Source of the DNA: Rhypophila decipiens
Lineage: Eukaryota > Ascomycota > Sordariomycetes > Sordariales > Naviculisporaceae
Length of the DNA: 64,000 bases
NCBI GenBank assembly: GCA_033297075.1
Contig: MU858062.1
Coordinates: 310,001 to 374,000 of the forward strand
Direction of reading: 5' to 3'
The notes beneath the pieces are model-generated. The model had not been told where the DNA came from, did not search any database, and was given only the letters and a program-made list of their open reading frames with translations. Each line of letters opens with the position of its first letter. Position 1 is the first letter of the stretch. Shown piece after piece: positions 11,396 through 22,023 of the stretch. A program made the position numbers and the translations under genes.

Positions 11396-14296
11396 TTATA
11401 TCAACATCAAAACAACGAGCAAGATTCCTAAAGCCACCAATGAGCTCGTAATCGGCTTTTGTGCAGCCGAGTTCTTCTTCCCAGATCCCTCGTTGTCACC
11501 AGGTCCATCTTGTTTTCCCTGGCCATTATTCTCCCCAGTTCCAGATGGCGGGTCGATATCACGAAGATACGCAGCCAGAGCACCGCCCCATGAGCCTGTG
11601 TATTCCGCCTGCATCGTGAGATTCACCTCACCTCCTCCCGTCACATCATATATCATATTCCGCGCTGCCTTGGTAGCAGCAGAGTACCAATAGGTAGACC
11701 TGGCATCCTCGATGAATGCCACATTCTGTTGGCATACGCCACCGGTATCATCACAGTTCCCTCCTTCATAGGAGTTGTCATCCATACTGTTGAAGAAAGC
11801 CCACAGAGCTGAGCCATGGATCACGACGTTCTGGCTCCCCGACATGTATAACGCCCATGAGCGGTAACAAATATCGGCTCCTGGCTGTCCTTGACTGGCG
11901 CAGTTATTAAAGGTCGGATCACCGATATCCGCGATGGCCTTCCACGGTGTCGGTGCTCGTCGTGTTGTGCCCTGGCCTTGCCAATATGGACTCTCGGTCT
12001 GCACCAAGCCCATGTACACGTTTGATGCATCATGGAGGGCATACTGGTAGAGGACGCAGTGCTCGAAGGAGCTGGCTACAAACCAGGTTGGGGAGGTGCT
12101 CTCAACCAAGACACCGCGGCCCACGGCAAGGTTTTGAGTCAGGCTCATGTCGTCCAGGTTGTGGTCTGATCAAGCATTAGCAAGGTCTTGATGAACAGAA
12201 AGAAGTAGCGAGACTTACCAGCCACCCACCCCCAGACATTATCAAAATATCCCGAAGCCGTCTCAGTCACATGAAGTAGAGCAAACGCAGCCTTGCAGCC
12301 GACGGGGTCAGGATTAGGACAGTTGACAGCCGTATCAGCCGTGCCTCCAACCCGGAACACACAATTCCAGAATCCGACATCTCCAGGGTTCTCGCCAGCC
12401 ATGTTGACCTCGACAAGTGTAGCACCCGGTAGAACCTCGGCAACGGAAACGACCATGTCAGTCAGCTGTGCGACGCCTTTATCGCCGGAATTTCCCACTC
12501 TGACGATCGGTTGTGGGTTTTCGGCATCTGAGAAAAGCGAGCCGGCTCCTGAGATTATGCTGAAGGCTTCGCCCACTAGTCGCGATCCAGGAGGGACTTG
12601 GATCGTCTCGTTCGTGTTGTATATTCCCTGGGGAAAGAAGATGATCTTACACCCGGCATGGCGTTGGAGGAGGGCATTGATTGCCGGTCCGTCGTTGTGT
12701 GAACCTGTAAGTGTTAATAGAAACTTCGCTCGGCATGGCCAGAAACTGAGATCCTTACCATCTCCATAGACCTTGTAATCTGCATCACCAGTGATGCTCA
12801 CAACCTGATCGCTGGGATAGTTTTCATATTGCGGGAGGGGCATGGTGAAGTACTTGTCCCCAGAGAGTAAACCCTTCGGCCGGGATGTTGGGACCATGGT
12901 ACCAGACTGATGGCCACCTGGGTTCCTAAAAGTGAGAGTTATTTGTCGTCAGCCCCCGTGTATCCCAGCAAAATGAGAAAGAACATACATATTTCCCATC
13001 ACCCAAGTCTGACCAGCAGGCACAGACTGGTCCAACAACACATCACCATTCAGAGCCACAACTGCAGGACTACCATCACTAACCGACACAAAATCCAACA
13101 CCAACGAGCCACCATCTCGTGTCTTGATCCCAGCAGAGCATTTTTCCACGGTCGAATCAACCACCGATATTGTGCCACTCATATTGGTGTCATGGCTGGC
13201 CGTAGTGTCGATGCCATACTCGCAGTTCCTAAACGTGCACCCCTGAATGACCGTGACAAACGACCACACGATAGAAACACCGACCCTACACCCGTCAAAC
13301 ACGAGATTCTTGAGCAGATACTGCTGGGACTGTACCGCGATGCCGATTCCGCCGCCTGTGAACGTCTATGGAAAGGGATCAGCGACATATACAATAAATA
13401 GGTGGTCAGCTCTGAAAAAAGACAATAACTCAACTCACACAATCAGCAATCTCAATCCCCGACCCAAACTGGCTCATGTTAATTCCCACATGTTTATTTT
13501 CATTTCCATCTCCTCCTCCTCCTCCTTCCGAAGCAGAGTTGGAGGCCATCATAAAACGAACATTTCCCAGCCAACAACCCTGCGAAACACCCCAATCAAT
13601 CCCCACCATCTCGACATTTTTCTCAACCCCCGAAATGTCAATAATGAAATTCCGCACGGAGATGTAAAAGTTCTGGCTTGCGGCGTTGGTCTTGAAGTGA
13701 GAATCATGGCCGTATATCACTGCCCCGCCACCGTCTGCAAGATCGGGGTGTGCCACCAAGGTTGGGAGATTCACTGCGTCCCCGACCAAGAAGGTGCTCA
13801 CTAGCAGGGAGATGGGTTTCTTTTTTATGAGGTATCGTCCGGGGGGGACGTAGATGTAGACTGGTTGGGTTGTGAATCTGCCGGTTCTTTTGGGGACTGA
13901 GAAGCCGACGCCAGATGGGTTAGTCGGGCAATATAAGGGCAGGAGAACGAACGAGGGGATGGACGTACGACTAATGGCATCGTTAAAGGCGTCGGATGAG
14001 TCTTTTTGGCCTGTTGGATCAGCTCCATACTCGAGGACTGATCGATAGTACTTGTAGTTTGGGTCGCCGCTGTAGGGCGTTGATCCGTTGTGTTGGATCT
14101 CGGCACGCCACCACTTGGTGATGTTTTCTTTTGGGGTGAGAGTCCCTGAGCAGGCTGGTTCCCGTTTCTCCAGAAACTTTGCTTGTAATATCTCATCGTT
14201 GGAAGAAAAACCTGGAGTAACGGTTCCGGAAGCCCATGGACTTCTGGAGAGTAGTGATAGTATGAACAAGAGGGCATAGCTATGGAGAAACATCAT
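11396..14296 (-). CDS. GH55 exo-beta-1,3-glucanase, predicted GPI-anchored
   Basis: Secreted glucan 1,3-beta-glucosidase family protein that would act on beta-1,3-glucan of the fungal wall or an external source. Exons are 14296-13969, 13896-13439, 13365-12989, 12925-12759, 12704-12219 and 12165-11396, giving 861 aa; all five introns are 53-73 nt. A signal peptide (residues 1 to about 24) starts MMFLHSYALLFILSLL. Two pectate-lyase-3-like beta-helix halves follow, each opening with a YGA- or YGDG-type motif (VLEYGADPTG near 90; VYGDGSHNDGPAINALL in the middle). WGWVADHNLDD is typical of GH55. A Gly/Asn/Lys-rich linker then leads to a hydrophobic C terminus (SLVALGILLVVLMLI), as in GPI-anchor signals. 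I could not place the catalytic acid with confidence. Confidence 0.92.
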
Positions 14297-15037
14297 GAGA
14301 ACGATATGGTTATGAGACTTTTGGTCCGACCCAGGCGTATGTCATGGAACACCGGGACTGTGATGTCTCAAAGCCAGTATTCGGAAGATTTGAACCCATT
14401 TTATACAAATGTTATTTCATCAAGACTGTGTAACTCATGGTTCGACAAAGGTCAGATATAGTCTGTCCGAGGCCAGAGTAGAGTCCCTGAAAGATACATC
14501 GGAGAAGCAAAAGGATAAACCGAAAGCGAAGAGCGTACTTGTTTCAGGAACAAGCCCTCAAGAAATGCCAATCCTTGTTCACGATGCACTTAATCGGAAG
14601 TCTGGCCAGCCCTACGGCGACAACCCTCACGACGGAAGTTGATGGTTGGGCGCCACGAGAATGGTTATTCTGTTGCCTAATCATTAGTGGGTGGCAGCAG
14701 AGATGCACCTGTTTCACAAAAGTACACTACGGCCAGTAACAAAAGAAATTTTTAGGAGAATTGAATAACCCATTCTGGGATGGATCGTCGCCACCACCAC
14801 TTGACGTTGAGCAACTTTATTTTGACGGAAGAGGAGACGAGAGCGAAATGCAGGGCTGTGGCAGAATCGAGGCCGGCCCGAAGAGGGCGGCGGGTCTTAG
14901 TGATGGGCAATGTGGAGGGTAAAAGAATTGGATAACAGGAACATGAAATACCGGTAGATGGTGTTACAGAGAACAATAGCGAGGAGCTGTGAAAAAGGGG
15001 CAAGAGGTTGTCGCAGCAAAAAGCAAAAGAAGAACTT
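14297..15037. other. GH55 promoter region
   Basis: Upstream of the glucanase start and downstream of the left tRNA gene. On the minus strand, T runs just past the tRNA (near 15020) could end RNA polymerase III transcription. No protein gene is seen. Confidence 0.5.
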
Positions 15038-15119
15038 CGACGTGGGCCTGATTCGAACAGACGCTCCCGAAGGAACAAGATTTCTAGTCTTGCGCATTAG
15101 ACCACTCTGCCACCACGCC
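15038..15119 (-). tRNA. tRNA-Ser (anticodon AGA)
   Basis: An 82-nt serine tRNA, read on the minus strand from 15119. The acceptor stem GGCGTGG pairs with CCACGTC, with one G-U pair, and is followed by discriminator G. The anticodon stem CAAGA/TCTTG encloses loop CTAGAAA, with anticodon AGA. The long variable arm forms stem TCC/GGA around TTCG, as expected of a class II serine tRNA. The T loop is TTCGAAT. No intron is present. A T-rich stretch follows the 3' end. Confidence 0.95.
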
Positions 15120-15332
15120 TGGGAAGTTGTATTTAGGAGTGGCGTATAGGTCTTATAACGCTGCTTCACCACCTGTGAGTCCAGAACCCCCACCCTTTTT
15201 TTTCACCGACTCATGCCTTGCCGAAAAAAACACCACACCCTCCACATGAACTCCATCAAACCGCTCACGAGGGGAATCACCATTGGAACCGTAACCTGGA
15301 CTACCCGGCCGTTGTTTCAACAAGGTCCATAA

Positions 15333-15414
15333 GGCGTGGTGGCAGAGTGGTCTAATGCGCAAGACTAGAAATCTTGTCTCTTCGGAGGCGTCTGTTCAAA
15401 TCAGGCCCACGTCG
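15333..15414 (+). tRNA. tRNA-Ser (anticodon AGA), second copy
   Basis: An 82-nt serine tRNA identical to the first copy except at five positions. Four of these form two compensatory pairs in the variable-arm stem (CTC/GAG here against TCC/GGA), and one is a G-to-A change in the T loop (TTCAAAT). All stems still pair, so it should be functional. It is head-to-head with the first copy, 213 bp away. TTTTT near 15455 may terminate it. Confidence 0.94.
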
Positions 15415-16422
15415 TTGTAGATGGGAAGACCGTCCTGGTTCGGAATTCTCATCTTCTTTTTGACTGCTAGAACTTTGGTTCGCTCTGGGTAGGAGAGGAA
15501 GGCTGTTTCTTTCCCTCGAAACTCAGTGGCGGCAAGGCAATTCCAATTCCCCTTTTGCACTCCTTGCTTGGACAGGAGGAACCTCACCCGTGAGCTTGTT
15601 TCCAAATTGACTTTCGTCGACAGAGTTCACCGGTATCAACGCACAAGACTGCTGACGCAAGAAAAGAGTCTCCCGTGATCATTTTTCAACCACGTCTTCC
15701 AACGCCATGCAGAACTGGCGATCATCCGATTCGATCATGGCACAGCGGACAAATGCACCAACCCCACGCTACTGGTTGACTTGGGGTCACCGTTGGAGAT
15801 GAACTTCCAGGCCTATCACCTGCTGGGGCTAGGGGCAGGGGCAGGCATGTCACTGGAGGAAAAATATAGATGCAAGTCCCATCTTCTCCAACATGCCATT
15901 GATTTTCCTCTTTTCCTTTTCCACTCCTAAAATCGCCTAAAATCTCATTTTTTTCCTCAAGCTTCATATTCATCGACACTAGAGGCCGTCTGTCTGAATC
16001 AGGGAGCACCAACAAAGCGTTGGACAGGGCATTTCAATTGCTGTGTTACAGCGGCTAGGCCCGCGTCCCAATCACTGCAGCCCGCGCTCCCGTCCCAGGT
16101 TTCAGTGGCCCATCACCAAACTTCCCTCCACCATCTTGACAGCCTCCCCACCTTTACAGCGGGACTCCGACTTATAACGAGTTCGGTCTCAACTTCGGTC
16201 CCTATAACATCTCTATAGTCTTTTGGGTAGTTCTCATATTATCACCATCTCTTATCCTACCCGGCAAGGACCATTGGGAAGTACGGACATCGTCGTTTCA
16301 TCGCCGCTGAACAACCCCTCAGTTGAACCCCATTTTGAAAGGCAAAACAGTTCCTGAACCGGCGCCGGAGCGGGGGGTCGCGTGTGTTTGCCAATGCCAT
16401 CGCCATCAGTGCAGAGAAGAGC
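15415..16422. other. MFS transporter promoter and leader
   Basis: No gene is supported. A short GC-rich stretch of repeated ggggc(a/t)(a/g)ggg lies near 15828-15845. The last few hundred bases are pyrimidine-rich, as in fungal leaders. A frame continuous with the transporter reaches back to about 16384 but has no ATG before 16423. Confidence 0.5.
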
Positions 16423-18219
16423 ATGCTAGACCGATGGACCAGCCGCCGGCCCGAGTCGGTCACCAACTTTCCCGGTGTCCTCATCCCTCTGGACGAGGCA
16501 CACCTCCATAGCCATACCTACAGGTCTCGGCGCCGTCTTGTCATCGAATCTGAAAATTTGTTGAACGATGAGGAGACTGGAATCTCTGAAAATGGCTCCG
16601 GTTCTGGTGGCAAAGACGGAGACGACGAAGCCACAAGCATGTTGGAGATGGACGTGCCCGAGTACAGCATCGAAGGCCTGAGAAGAGAAGTCCGCCGTGG
16701 CACAGGCGGCAGCGGTAAAGGAACTGGCGGTGGCGAGAAATGGACGGCATACGAGATGAAGTCCAAGCTCATCAACAAGGCCATACAGGATATCGGCATG
16801 GGGAGGTACAACTGGCAGCTGTTTGTCCTGTGCGGCTTCGGCTGGTTCGCCGATAACCTGTGGATGCAAGGCGTCTCGTTGACCCTCCCCTCGCTATCAG
16901 CCGAGTTCGGCGTGTCTGAAAAGTCGGTGCGCTACACCACCTCTGCGCTCTTTGTCGGCCTCTGTCTGGGAAGCTTCTTCTGGGGACTGGGCTCAGATAT
17001 CATGGGCCGACGGCTGGCCTTCAATGTGACGCTGCTGATCACTAGCATCTTCGGCATCGCCTCATCCTATGCACCGACCTGGGGCTGGGTGTGCTTCTTC
17101 TACGGGTCATTGGCCTTTGGGGTAGGCGGAAACCTTCCCGTGGACGGTGCCCTATTTCTCGAGTTCCTTCCTGACGCTTCGAGCTCTTTGCTCACGCTCT
17201 TATCGGTCTGGTGGCCCATAGGACAGCTGGTCTCTTCTCTCTTCGCATGGTTCTTCATTGCCAACTGGCCAGCTGAGCAGGGATGGCGGCTCTTTGTCAT
17301 GACGATAGGTATAATGACCTTCATCATGTTTGTGGTCCGCTGCTGCATCTTCCACCTATTCGAGTCGCCCAAGTTTCTCCTGTCACAGGGTCGTCAGGCC
17401 GAAGCCGTGGCGGTGGTTCATGGTATAGCTTACAAGAACAACCGCAAGACCTGGCTGACCGAGGAAATCCTGGACGCTGTCGTCGAGGGCGCCGCTGCTC
17501 CGCGTCTGAGGAGGAGATTATCAGCAAGCAACATCCTCAAAGCCAAACTCTCATCCTTTTCTGGTGAGCGTCTCCGGCCGCTGTTTAATAATCGCAAGCT
17601 CGGCCTCGCAACCATTTTCGTATGGTTCGCCTGGGCGACTATTGGGATGGGATACCCCTTATTCAACGCCTTTCTACCCCAATACCTGTCCCACGGAGGC
17701 GGAGGCGAAGTAGAAACAACGATAGATGCCAACGCACTATCATCCGCCATCACAGGCGAGACCTACAGAAACTACGCCATAACCAGCATCGTAGGCGTCC
17801 CGGGTAGTCTCCTGGCCGCCTACACGGTGGACATGAAGTCACCTTTTCTCGGTCGGCGCGGCACCCTGGCCATATCCACCCTCCTATCCGCCATCTTTCT
17901 CTTCTTCTTCGTCCGCTTCGGAAAGTCGCCCTCCTCTCAGTTATTCTTTAGCTGCGTCGAGGCTTTTACTCAGAACATCATGTACGGCGTCCTCTACGCC
18001 TTCACCCCCGAGATCTTCCCCGCTCCGGTGAGAGGCGCGGGGACTGGGGTTGCGAGTTTTCTGAACAGGGCTACGGGTCTGGTTGCTCCGATACTCGCGG
18101 CCAATATGCCGGGGGATGGGACGACCACGCCGATTTATTTGTCTGCGGCGCTGATATTGGCGGCTTTTGTGGGCATCTGCTTGATTCCCATCGAGACGAG
18201 GGGCAGGCAGCGGTTGTGA
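16423..18219 (+). CDS. MFS transporter, sugar/SV2-like
   Basis: Twelve-span major facilitator, probably at the plasma membrane; its substrate cannot be told from sequence. The single exon gives 598 aa from the first in-frame ATG (MLDRWTSRRPES). A long hydrophilic N-terminal region (about 1-120) is Gly/Ser- and acid-rich. Transmembrane segments start near RYNWQLFVLCGFGWFADNLW. Family motifs are GLGSDIMGRRLAF in loop 2-3, FESPKFLLSQGR after TM6 (the PESPRWL-like motif of sugar porters) and FTPEIFPAPVRGAGTG near TM10-11. A basic central loop lies around APRLRRRLSASN. An upstream non-coding or unspliced 5' exon is possible but not needed. The gene is convergent with the DnaJ gene. Confidence 0.9.
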   Translation: MLDRWTSRRPESVTNFPGVLIPLDEAHLHSHTYRSRRRLVIESENLLNDEETGISENGSGSGGKDGDDEATSMLEMDVPEYSIEGLRREVRRGTGGSGKGTGGGEKWTAYEMKSKLINKAIQDIGMGRYNWQLFVLCGFGWFADNLWMQGVSLTLPSLSAEFGVSEKSVRYTTSALFVGLCLGSFFWGLGSDIMGRRLAFNVTLLITSIFGIASSYAPTWGWVCFFYGSLAFGVGGNLPVDGALFLEFLPDASSSLLTLLSVWWPIGQLVSSLFAWFFIANWPAEQGWRLFVMTIGIMTFIMFVVRCCIFHLFESPKFLLSQGRQAEAVAVVHGIAYKNNRKTWLTEEILDAVVEGAAAPRLRRRLSASNILKAKLSSFSGERLRPLFNNRKLGLATIFVWFAWATIGMGYPLFNAFLPQYLSHGGGGEVETTIDANALSSAITGETYRNYAITSIVGVPGSLLAAYTVDMKSPFLGRRGTLAISTLLSAIFLFFFVRFGKSPSSQLFFSCVEAFTQNIMYGVLYAFTPEIFPAPVRGAGTGVASFLNRATGLVAPILAANMPGDGTTTPIYLSAALILAAFVGICLIPIETRGRQRL

Positions 18220-18605
18220 TCACGGACTGACTTATTGGTATACTAGTACCTGAAGAAGACGACAAGGAGATCATAGGATGGAGTTAAGGTTTCCTTTTTG
18301 CGGGTTCCAAAATACGCTACACAAAAGGGACGGTCGTTATGGAGTTCTTTTTTTTTGCCTTTGGCTTGATAAAATAAGTAGGAGTAGGCCTTGGAGCATC
18401 CCTTTGAATATCATCACTTTGCATATTACCAGCACGTGGTCAATCCTTCTTTTGAATTAAATCTCTTCACTTGCAAGCCGAAAGGACGAGCGGTAAACTG
18501 AGGCCACACCACCCTGGGAGCCAAGGGTATCACTCAAGAATTAGAATGACTAGATTACCAAAACAAAGCTGTCTATATGCAGAAAAAGCCCCAAGATATA
18601 CCCAT
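18220..18605. other. Convergent 3' intergenic region
   Basis: A 386-bp gap between the stops of the transporter and the DnaJ gene. It is AT-rich with T runs. No gene is seen. Confidence 0.5.
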
Positions 18606-19804
18606 CTACCTAGTCCCTTTAGCCCCAGCCGGAGCATCCACCCTCCTCTTCTGTAACGATCTACCCAAGGCATCCCTAACCATGGGATCCGCCCGAATGG
18701 TATTCTGCACCAGCCACTCCTTGATCTTGCCCTTCATACTAACCAACATGTCCTCATCCCCCGCAAACGGCGCCATCTCGACCTCCAACAGCCGACTGGT
18801 ATCACCGTCCAGACTCCTAGCCGTCTGCTCTAACCTCTCGAGCCCCTCCCTAAGAAGCGTGGCTTCGTCCCCGCCGCGTTTGTTACCACCCACAACGATC
18901 TGTCCGCTCGAGGTATCAGCCGCCAACATGGGCCCAATCTGCGAAACCCCAATCGCAACCGTGACGCTCAATTTTCTGGCCAGGGCAATCGCCTGAAACG
19001 GCAGATACGGCTGCTGAAGATGCCCGTTCCCCAACAAACCCAACACCGGATTCACAACCCTGTCAAAGAACACGGGATGGCCCGGCCTCATCACCGTGTG
19101 CGCCTCAAAGACAAGCATAATGACCATGACCAACCACCGCTCATATTTCCCCCAGTCGAGATACCCAAGCAGCCCAAGACCATACATCACCGCCGCCGCC
19201 ATGCCATAATACGGAACCAACAACCCCGCACCGCGATAGACATAGTCGCGTATAGTGACACACCTCTGCCACGAGTGGATATCCGGGCCGAACCGCTCAT
19301 ACGCGAACCTCTTGACCGGATCCAAAAGCGTCTCGCTCGCTAACTTCAGACGCACAAAATAGTCATTGATATCCTGGGAACTGCTCTCGGGGGAAGAGGT
19401 GGATGCCTTGTCGGGGTGGTACAACGCCGCGAGACGGCGGAAACGGGATTTGATCTCGCGCTCTGAAGCGTCCAGGGGTACGTTCAGGTCGGCGTAGTAG
19501 GATCCGCTCAGCTGGAGCTCGTAGTGCGCTTCGTAGATGGTGTAGAGGAGGTAGATTGCCACCACTAGGATGCGGATGCGCCGGTGGTGCTCGGCGAATC
19601 GGGGCGTGCCGGGGCGTGGTTTTGGATCGCCTGCTCGGATTGTTATCCCGTAGTAGAGGGTTTGGACCCAGCCTGTTACGAGCTGTTTGGGGGGATGTTA
19701 GCTTTTGGGGGGTTCGGGTGGGAGGTATTGAGTGTTTCGCGGTGAAGGGTGCGACTTACATTCGGCAGGAAACTCCATCCCAGGAGGGATAAGAGGCCTG
19801 ACAT
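18606..19804 (-). CDS. DnaJ-domain integral membrane protein (ER type)
   Basis: J-domain co-chaperone anchored in a membrane, most likely the ER, where it would stimulate an Hsp70. Exons are 19804-19760 and 19682-18606, giving 373 aa; the 77-nt intron follows a 15-codon first exon (MSGLLSLLGWSFLPN). A hydrophobic segment (about 37-55) precedes the J domain at about 73-149, which carries the essential HPD in ALYHPDKAS. Further hydrophobic segments at about 160-210 (GAGLLVPYYGMAAAVMYGLG and WLVMVIMLVFEA) suggest several membrane passes. The C-terminal part is hydrophilic. It resembles fungal membrane-associated DnaJ proteins and, more loosely, yeast Erj5, so I give no symbol. Confidence 0.88.
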
Positions 19805-22023
19805 TTTTTGGGTTCGGTGTTGTTTGTATTAACAAGAAAAGTAGTGATTAAATCAAGGGTCTGGGTATCATTATGCAAAGAGAACAAAAGTTGGCGCGGG
19901 AGGAGTTTTGGCCGTTGAGGTTGTTGGCGATCTGGAACAAACGGCTGGAAGTTTAGGTGTCCTGTTCGCGCCTCACGTCAGTGGTGAGCTGAGCGGTTGG
20001 CGCTGGCCAGTGGCTAGCTTCGGATCGCAGCACCTCAGCGGGCGCCTGCCGCCAGCCGAAGCCACAATCACTCTCGGTGCCGGTCAGGGGTCTTCGTTTA
20101 CTGCCAGGAGTTACCGCCTTATTTTGTGATGCATCATTTTGGGCCATGTTCTGGAATCATCATCCCTTTTCAGAAGGGAATTGCAGAATCGATATACTAA
20201 CGGTGGGAAGTTTGAAAAATGTCCTTTTCTTCTTTTCAGTCATCCTTCCTCGAAAGGGAGGTGCCCGAACATTGGTATGCCCTGGCTCCCAAGACATGGA
20301 TACACTCGCGACCAGTGAATCTCAGCCCACCGGTACGACGATTATAACTCTATTTCATTTTTTCTTTGCTAGATTCTCGATCAATCCAGAATAAAATTTC
20401 CGTGACGGGTAGGAACATTCGTGCAGCAACCGATGCTGGGATGTCTCGGACCCTAATGAGGCTCAGTTGTGCCTGGGAAGATGTGTTGGTACGGTTGTCC
20501 AATCAGCCGAGGGGACGACATGACGGCTCTTGTAAGGCTGGATTTTCCAGCACAGTGCTGGCACAGCTGCTTTCGAGAGGGTTTTGGGGACGATATTGAG
20601 AAAGCTGGCAACTTGGCATATACATGCTGGCTGAAAGCTCTGCAAGTCCTTTCAAGGCGAGCAAGGTTACCTGAACAGTGTTACACTTTGGCCAAGGCAG
20701 GGAATTGTTATCCTGACCTACGGAAATCCATACACGGCGATGGCCAACACAGCACTTACATTTGCCTAGCACTTACACCAGCACCAGCGCATCACCACCA
20801 AGCGACGGCTGTTCGAGATCTGTCTGTTCGTTTATGAGCAACAAACAAAATGCGGTCAGAGGTTCGCGCTCATGGATCTAATAACCAAATGACACCCACA
20901 AAATATCGCCAGTTTTCCGTCCGTACGGAAGCATGTATCACAGTGCTTCCAAGTCAGCAAGTCCTCTCCGGGCGGTTGATGGACAATGGATGGGGGCCTG
21001 GAATTCAAGCCTCGGCTTGGAGCCCCCAAGGGAAGCTAAGCTTGACAGTATGCGGGGAAATCCACCAACAGATGCAGGCAGAGGCGCTATCCCCGCATCT
21101 TTACAACGCCCACAGTTTTGACGCTATTCCCGAAGCCCGCTAATTGGCGTCCCCACACGTGGCCCCAAACACTAACAACTCCAAGTCTCCAATAACGGGC
21201 AGATATCAAGTCAATCTGTTGAGAACAAAATACGAGAATGCCACCAACAACGGTGTCACAGAACCAGCTTTCTCAAGCAAGCAAGCAAGTACCTTACCGA
21301 TAAAGGAGTCTTGTGTTCCTACAAAGTGCCCCGTTCATTTATTCCCGGCGCGTCACCACCGGACTACGTCCCGGTTCGGTAGGTATGCGCCGCGGTACTC
21401 TACGCGCTTGGCACTATCGCCTTGGTGGTCATGGCCAGGGACAAAGCCAGTGCGGGGGATGAACCCATCATGGGATGGCATGCCGCAGCTGTGGTTGACA
21501 AACGACCAAGCGGCTGGTGCTCGTCAATCGTTATCCATGTCCCATGTCAACTCCCCCCATCGGCCCCCCTCTCCATCGAACCAAGGCCAATGGCGGGCGG
21601 CCCAGGCACTTTGGGATGAACGTCAACGATCGGGATTTTTAGTCTGAAATCCCTGGGAGATTGTCACCACCGCCAAACGATGTCCAGGGGATGGGAAGCG
21701 GGGATACGCAAAACACAGGGTGCAACTAATCAACATAGCCACCAAACCTGCCTGCAGAGACGTGGTGGGTATTTTTGTCGTCCGTCATGGCTATATGTGT
21801 CGAGGTAACATCCCCAAAAGTTCTGGAAGACCACCAAATAAATATCTTGCTTTCCAATCCTGCTCTTTCTCTTGGGTTGCTTTCTTCCTCGAGTATCCCA
21901 ATCTGTGTGTTTTGGACTAGATATACCTGTCTGTCAGTCACCCTCGAAACGCAATGATATAACAGAACATCGCGCCAGTCAACAGAACATTCGCAATATT
22001 TACATCCAATATCAGCTCGAAAG
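19805..22023. other. Divergent promoter region
   Basis: A 2.2-kb gap between the divergent DnaJ gene and the CoA-ligase-like gene. Open frames here are short, overlap in many phases and show no protein-like composition. The 3' end (21900-22023) is the likely leader of the ligase gene. Confidence 0.5.

Noticed and set aside
16384..16422. Upstream extension of the MFS transporter to 16384
   Set aside because: The codon at 16384 is GTG, not ATG. The first in-frame ATG is at 16423, and the added residues show no family similarity.
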